Of a stretch of 16,322 nt of DNA, positions 13,929-16,322 are shown piece by piece. The stretch is taken from assembly GCA_045535585.1 (NCBI GenBank), contig JAZSLY010000153.1, forward strand, positions 1 through 16,322, read 5' to 3'. The notes beneath the pieces are model-generated. The model was not told the DNA's origin, made no database searches, and was given only the letters and a program-made list of their open reading frames with translations. Both the position numbers and the translations under genes were made by a program. The stretch's first letter is position 1. Each line of letters opens with the position of its first letter. The stretch is from RGIG6353 sp045535585 (lineage in GTDB: Bacteria > Bacillota > Clostridia > Oscillospirales > SIG627).

Positions 13929-13941
13929 AAGGTGATTTGTT

Positions 13942-14922
13942 ATGAAGGCTATACTTGTAAACGACGACAGAAGTCTTAGATGGGATAACGTTCCCGACCC
14001 CGTTATAAAGGACTCAGAGGTGCTTGTGAAGGTGGAATACGCCGCCCTCAACCGTGCCGACCTGATGCAGAGAGAGGGAGACTATCCTCCTCCTGCGGGC
14101 TGTCCCGAGTGGATGGGTCTTGAAATCTCGGGCGAAATAGTTGCGCTCGGTGAGGAAGCCCGTGAAAAGTCTGATTGGAGGCTTGGCGACAAGGTGTGTG
14201 CACTTCTCGGCGGCGGAGGCTACGCTGAATTCGTTGCGGTTAAATACGATATGCTTATGCCCGTGCCTGAAAACTGTACTATGGCAGAAGCCGCCGCTAT
14301 CCCCGAGGCGTTCGCTACGGCATACCTCAACCTCTTTTACGAGGGTGGACTGAAAAGCGGTAATACCCTCCTTATGAATGCAGGCGCCAGTGGTCTTGCC
14401 AGCGTGGTTATCCCTATGGCAAAGGCGTTCGGCGCAAGAGTCATTACCACAGTGCTCTCGGATGAGATTGCCGCATCAATAGGACATCTCGGCGCGGACG
14501 TGGTGGTCAATACTAAAAAGGAGGATATCTCCGAGGTGCTTCGACGGGAGCTTGAGGCAGGTCACGGCGTAGACGTGGCTATCGACTGTCTCGGCGGCGA
14601 GATTATGGGTAAATGCATTCACTATCTCACCCACGGCGCAAGGTGGATAATGATAGCGGCACTTGCAGGGCAAAAAACCGAAATCGACCTCAAAAACGTC
14701 TACGTCAGAAACGTAAGGATTATCGGCAGTACTCTCCGTTCAAGAGCGCCGGAGGTAAAGGCGCAAATCCTCGCCGAGCTTGTAGAAAAGGTCTGGGCAA
14801 AGGTTGCGTCGGGCGAGGTCAAGCCTACGATATATAAGGTTTTACCCATAACCGAAGCCGAAGCCGCCCACGATATCCTCTACCGAGGCGAAAATATCGG
14901 CAAGGTAGTTTTGAAGGTGTGA
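13942..14922 (+). CDS. Zinc-free MDR oxidoreductase, quinone-oxidoreductase/PIG3-like
   Basis: This 326-residue protein belongs to the medium-chain dehydrogenase/reductase superfamily, quinone reductase branch. NRADLMQREGDYPPPAG (about 37-53) is the PIG3-type signature. The structural zinc Cys cluster is absent and no catalytic zinc ligands are seen. The NADPH motif is NAGASGLAS (146-154). The protein ends with AHDILYRGENIGKVVLKV, the family's usual close. Such enzymes reduce quinones or activated double bonds with NADPH. AAAGGTGA precedes the ATG. As last gene of the operon, 13 bp after the dehydratase-like gene, it could reduce an unsaturated product of the dehydration. Substrate unknown. 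Confidence 0.92.
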   Translation: MKAILVNDDRSLRWDNVPDPVIKDSEVLVKVEYAALNRADLMQREGDYPPPAGCPEWMGLEISGEIVALGEEAREKSDWRLGDKVCALLGGGGYAEFVAVKYDMLMPVPENCTMAEAAAIPEAFATAYLNLFYEGGLKSGNTLLMNAGASGLASVVIPMAKAFGARVITTVLSDEIAASIGHLGADVVVNTKKEDISEVLRRELEAGHGVDVAIDCLGGEIMGKCIHYLTHGARWIMIAALAGQKTEIDLKNVYVRNVRIIGSTLRSRAPEVKAQILAELVEKVWAKVASGEVKPTIYKVLPITEAEAAHDILYRGENIGKVVLKV

Positions 14923-14989
14923 TAAAAGGAGATTATCTACAAAACAAAAAAACACCCAGAAGGTCTGCAAAATTAGCGATAAATTGAAT

Positions 14990-15106
14990 AGCCTTCCCCA
15001 GTGGGGGAAGGTGGCACGCGAAGCGTGACGGATGAGGTGTTTTCAATCTTCAAGTAACTCCTCATCCACCGCTGACGCGGTCCCCCTTCTCCCACAGGAG
15101 AAGGCT
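14990..15106. repeat. Compound inverted-repeat element (dispersed, MITE-like)
   Basis: The two 47-bp arms (14990-15037 and 15060-15106) are imperfect inverted copies, starting AGCCTTCCCC and ending GGAGAAGGCT. Each arm has its own two hairpins: CCTTCCCC/GGGGAAGG plus CACGC/GCGTG on the left; ACCGC/GCGGT plus CCTTCTCC/GGAGAAGG on the right. The central 22 bp is unpaired. No coding potential and no transposase. This architecture resembles dispersed repeats I recall from gut Clostridia. A related arm lies at 16196-16241. The bases 14923-14989 before it hold no gene. Confidence 0.85.
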
Positions 15107-15111
15107 TTTTT
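15085..15111 (+). terminator. Repeat-borne intrinsic terminator for the catabolic operon
   Basis: The perfect 8-bp stem CCTTCTCC / GGAGAAGG with a CACA loop is followed by C and six Ts. It is the right end of the repeat element and is the only good terminator downstream of the MDR gene. Confidence 0.7.
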
Positions 15112-15159
15112 GATATACAGAAAGCAAAGAAGAAGCCCCGCGCGAGGCGTGGCAGAAAA

Positions 15160-15972
15160 TTATTCGCGTAATAGTTGTTCGATTTCTTTTAGTTGTTCAT
15201 CGGTAGCTTCAAAAACTCTTGCCTTAAAGTATTTTGTTTCAATAAAATCATCAGAAAATGCATTCATAACTTTTTGTGCGATTACAAATTGGGAGTGGGC
15301 TTTTTCAATTTCTCCATTTTCTTTTAAGTACTTACCGATAATGATAAGCATATCGACTAAATCTCGTGCAGAAATATTCTTCTGTTTTTGTGCCGCCTCA
15401 TACATTTCCTCGCCTTCAAGAAGCTGCGCTGCTACGCCCAATTTTGTAAAATAGATTTCGGGGATATGCTCAAGGGCATCCTTAGCCAACTGATATTCCC
15501 CCTTCGCTTTGTTTGCCTCTGCCATCGAACGATACGCATCAAAACGCAGATCATCATGTTTGGTGCTTTCCACGAGAGATTTTCCAATCGTGATCACCTC
15601 ATCGTTTCGCCCCAGCTCGCAAAGAACGTCTGTTAAGCAATCAAGTAAGATGTCGTTTCCCGGATACTTTTTTAGTCCTTCCCGGAGAATCTGCTCACAT
15701 TTATGCCTATCTTTATCCCAATATTTACTGTACTCATCTACAATTGCTTCAACATTATTTTCAATCTCATAAAGATTAAAATCAAAAAGCTCATCTGTGG
15801 AAACACCGAAAAATGAAGCAATTGCGGGTATCATCGTCACGTCCGGCATTGTGTTACCGTTTTCCCATTTTGAAACTGCTTGAAAGGACACACCAAGATA
15901 GTTAGAAAAAACCTCTTGGGATATGTTTTTCTGTTTTCTTAATAATTTTATTTTTTCTCCAAGTTTAATCAT
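15160..15972 (-). CDS. XRE-family regulator with helical-repeat C-terminal domain
   Basis: This 270-residue protein has an N-terminal Cro/CI-type helix-turn-helix (about 5-60: GEKIKLLRKQKNISQEVFSNYLGVSFQAVSKWENG) and a C-terminal region (about 70-270) of amphipathic helices resembling TPR repeats, for example YPGNDILLDCLTDVLCELGR and DAYRSMAEANKAKGEYQLAKDAL. Such proteins often respond to peptides or protein partners. The start at 15972 has GGAGGAAC upstream; extending further upstream would pass the promoter. Its codon choice is more A/T-rich (AAA, GAA, ATT) than the genes to its left, and it stands alone between two repeat regions, which fits a later acquisition. No target gene is adjacent. 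Confidence 0.9.
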   Translation of the reverse strand: MIKLGEKIKLLRKQKNISQEVFSNYLGVSFQAVSKWENGNTMPDVTMIPAIASFFGVSTDELFDFNLYEIENNVEAIVDEYSKYWDKDRHKCEQILREGLKKYPGNDILLDCLTDVLCELGRNDEVITIGKSLVESTKHDDLRFDAYRSMAEANKAKGEYQLAKDALEHIPEIYFTKLGVAAQLLEGEEMYEAAQKQKNISARDLVDMLIIIGKYLKENGEIEKAHSQFVIAQKVMNAFSDDFIETKYFKARVFEATDEQLKEIEQLLRE

Positions 15973-15982
15973 TGTTGTTCCT

Positions 15983-15996
15983 CCAAAATGTTTTGG
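15983..15996. promoter_or_regulatory. Inverted repeat, possible autoregulatory operator
   Basis: CCAAAA-TG-TTTTGG, 6-bp perfect arms, lies between the -10 of the XRE promoter and the start codon and overlaps its ribosome binding site on the leftward strand. Many XRE repressors bind such short palindromes in their own leader; binding here is inferred. Confidence 0.35.
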
Positions 15997-16017
15997 ATCA
16001 GCGCTTATCCTACTACT

Positions 16018-16045
16018 ATTATAGCACATTTATTTTTGAAAACAA
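16018..16045 (-). promoter_or_regulatory. Promoter for the XRE regulator
   Basis: Leftward -35 TTGTTT (16045-16040), 16-bp spacer, -10 TATAAT (16023-16018) extended by TGC. It lies 45 bp upstream of the start codon. Confidence 0.65.
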
Positions 16046-16114
16046 TAACTCGTTTGGAGAGAATTTTTCTAACACAGGTTGAACTCTCATTTTTCCTTCC
16101 CAATGTTTGTCTCT

Positions 16115-16322
16115 GGGGCAAGCATAGCGCGTGGCAATCCACGCACCATCGGGCAGAAGCCCAAACCCACTATCCGCAGAGGAATGACTCGCAAAAGCCT
16201 TCCTCCGGGAGGAAGGGGGACCACGAAGTGGTGGAAGGAGCCCGCGTGACTTGCAATTTGCGCGGATTTTATTGTCACGCGCTCTCCCTCAGTCTTTTGC
16301 TACGCAAAATCCAGCTCCCTCC
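16115..16322. repeat. Hairpin-rich repeat region cut by the window end
   Basis: Successive hairpins: GCGTGG/CCACGC (16129-16144), GGGC/GCCC (16151-16162), CCTTCCTC/GAGGAAGG (16198-16216), CCAC/GTGG (16221-16231), a longer-range CGCGTGAC (16243-16250) with GTCACGCG (16274-16281), and TTTTGC/GCAAAA (16295-16309). The segment 16196-16241 resembles one arm of the element at 14990-15106. No plausible gene is present in 15973-16322 apart from the XRE promoter region. It runs off the right end. Confidence 0.7.

Noticed and set aside
14990..15106. CRISPR array
   Set aside because: The repeats are inverted and imperfect with a single centre, without regularly spaced direct copies or cas genes.
16087..16278. 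Small leftward open frame of 63 codons
   Set aside because: It is made of repeat hairpin sequence (low complexity Pro/Gly/His/Arg), a common false gene in such elements.

Overview
The window looks like a chromosomal segment of an anaerobic, low-to-moderate GC Firmicute of the class Clostridia, probably a gut lineage. This rests on strong AGGAG-type ribosome binding sites with some TTG and GTG starts, a ParA-ParB-SerS core with canonical parS sites, a TepA-type ClpP homologue, and dispersed compound-hairpin repeats of a kind I recall from gut Clostridia. No rRNA, tRNA, CRISPR array, phage or transposase gene was seen. Both window ends look like assembly edges: the left end cuts an oxidoreductase gene and the right end cuts a repeat element.

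Layout. (1) Positions 1-2412 hold a carbohydrate-type module: a leftward sugar isomerase/epimerase-like gene followed by a Gfo/Idh/MocA dehydrogenase gene (truncated by the window), and a divergent AraC regulator. The two directions are driven by back-to-back promoters. (2) Positions 2578-8646 hold the segregation and housekeeping core. A leftward TepA/ClpP-like serine protease diverges from a rightward series: a degenerate ParB/Noc paralogue, ParA, ParB, seryl-tRNA synthetase, a two-TM protein of unknown function and a membrane-anchored MORN-repeat protein. The series ends in a strong bidirectional terminator. Two identical 20-bp parS palindromes flank the ParB paralogue. The core suggests proximity to the replication origin, where most parS sites lie.

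(3) Positions 8686-14922 hold a second catabolic-type module. A leftward AraC regulator plus HAD phosphatase operon diverges from a five-gene rightward operon: Gfo/Idh/MocA dehydrogenase, DMT-superfamily transporter, SDR dehydrogenase, a type I 3-dehydroquinate-dehydratase-like enzyme with altered substrate-site residues, and a quinone-oxidoreductase-like MDR reductase. The shared 203-bp intergenic region carries three copies of a TTGTCCATWTAA-type box positioned over or near both promoters. A plausible reading is an AraC-controlled pathway for uptake, oxidation, dehydration and reduction of a polyhydroxylated ring or sugar acid; the substrate is unknown.

(4) Positions 14990-16322 hold a leftward XRE regulator with a helical C-terminal domain, sitting between two hairpin-rich repeat regions.

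The most interesting observations are the degenerate ParB paralogue between twin parS sites, and the AraC-controlled operon built around a dehydratase-like enzyme that keeps its Schiff-base machinery but has lost the usual substrate-binding Glu/Arg pair.
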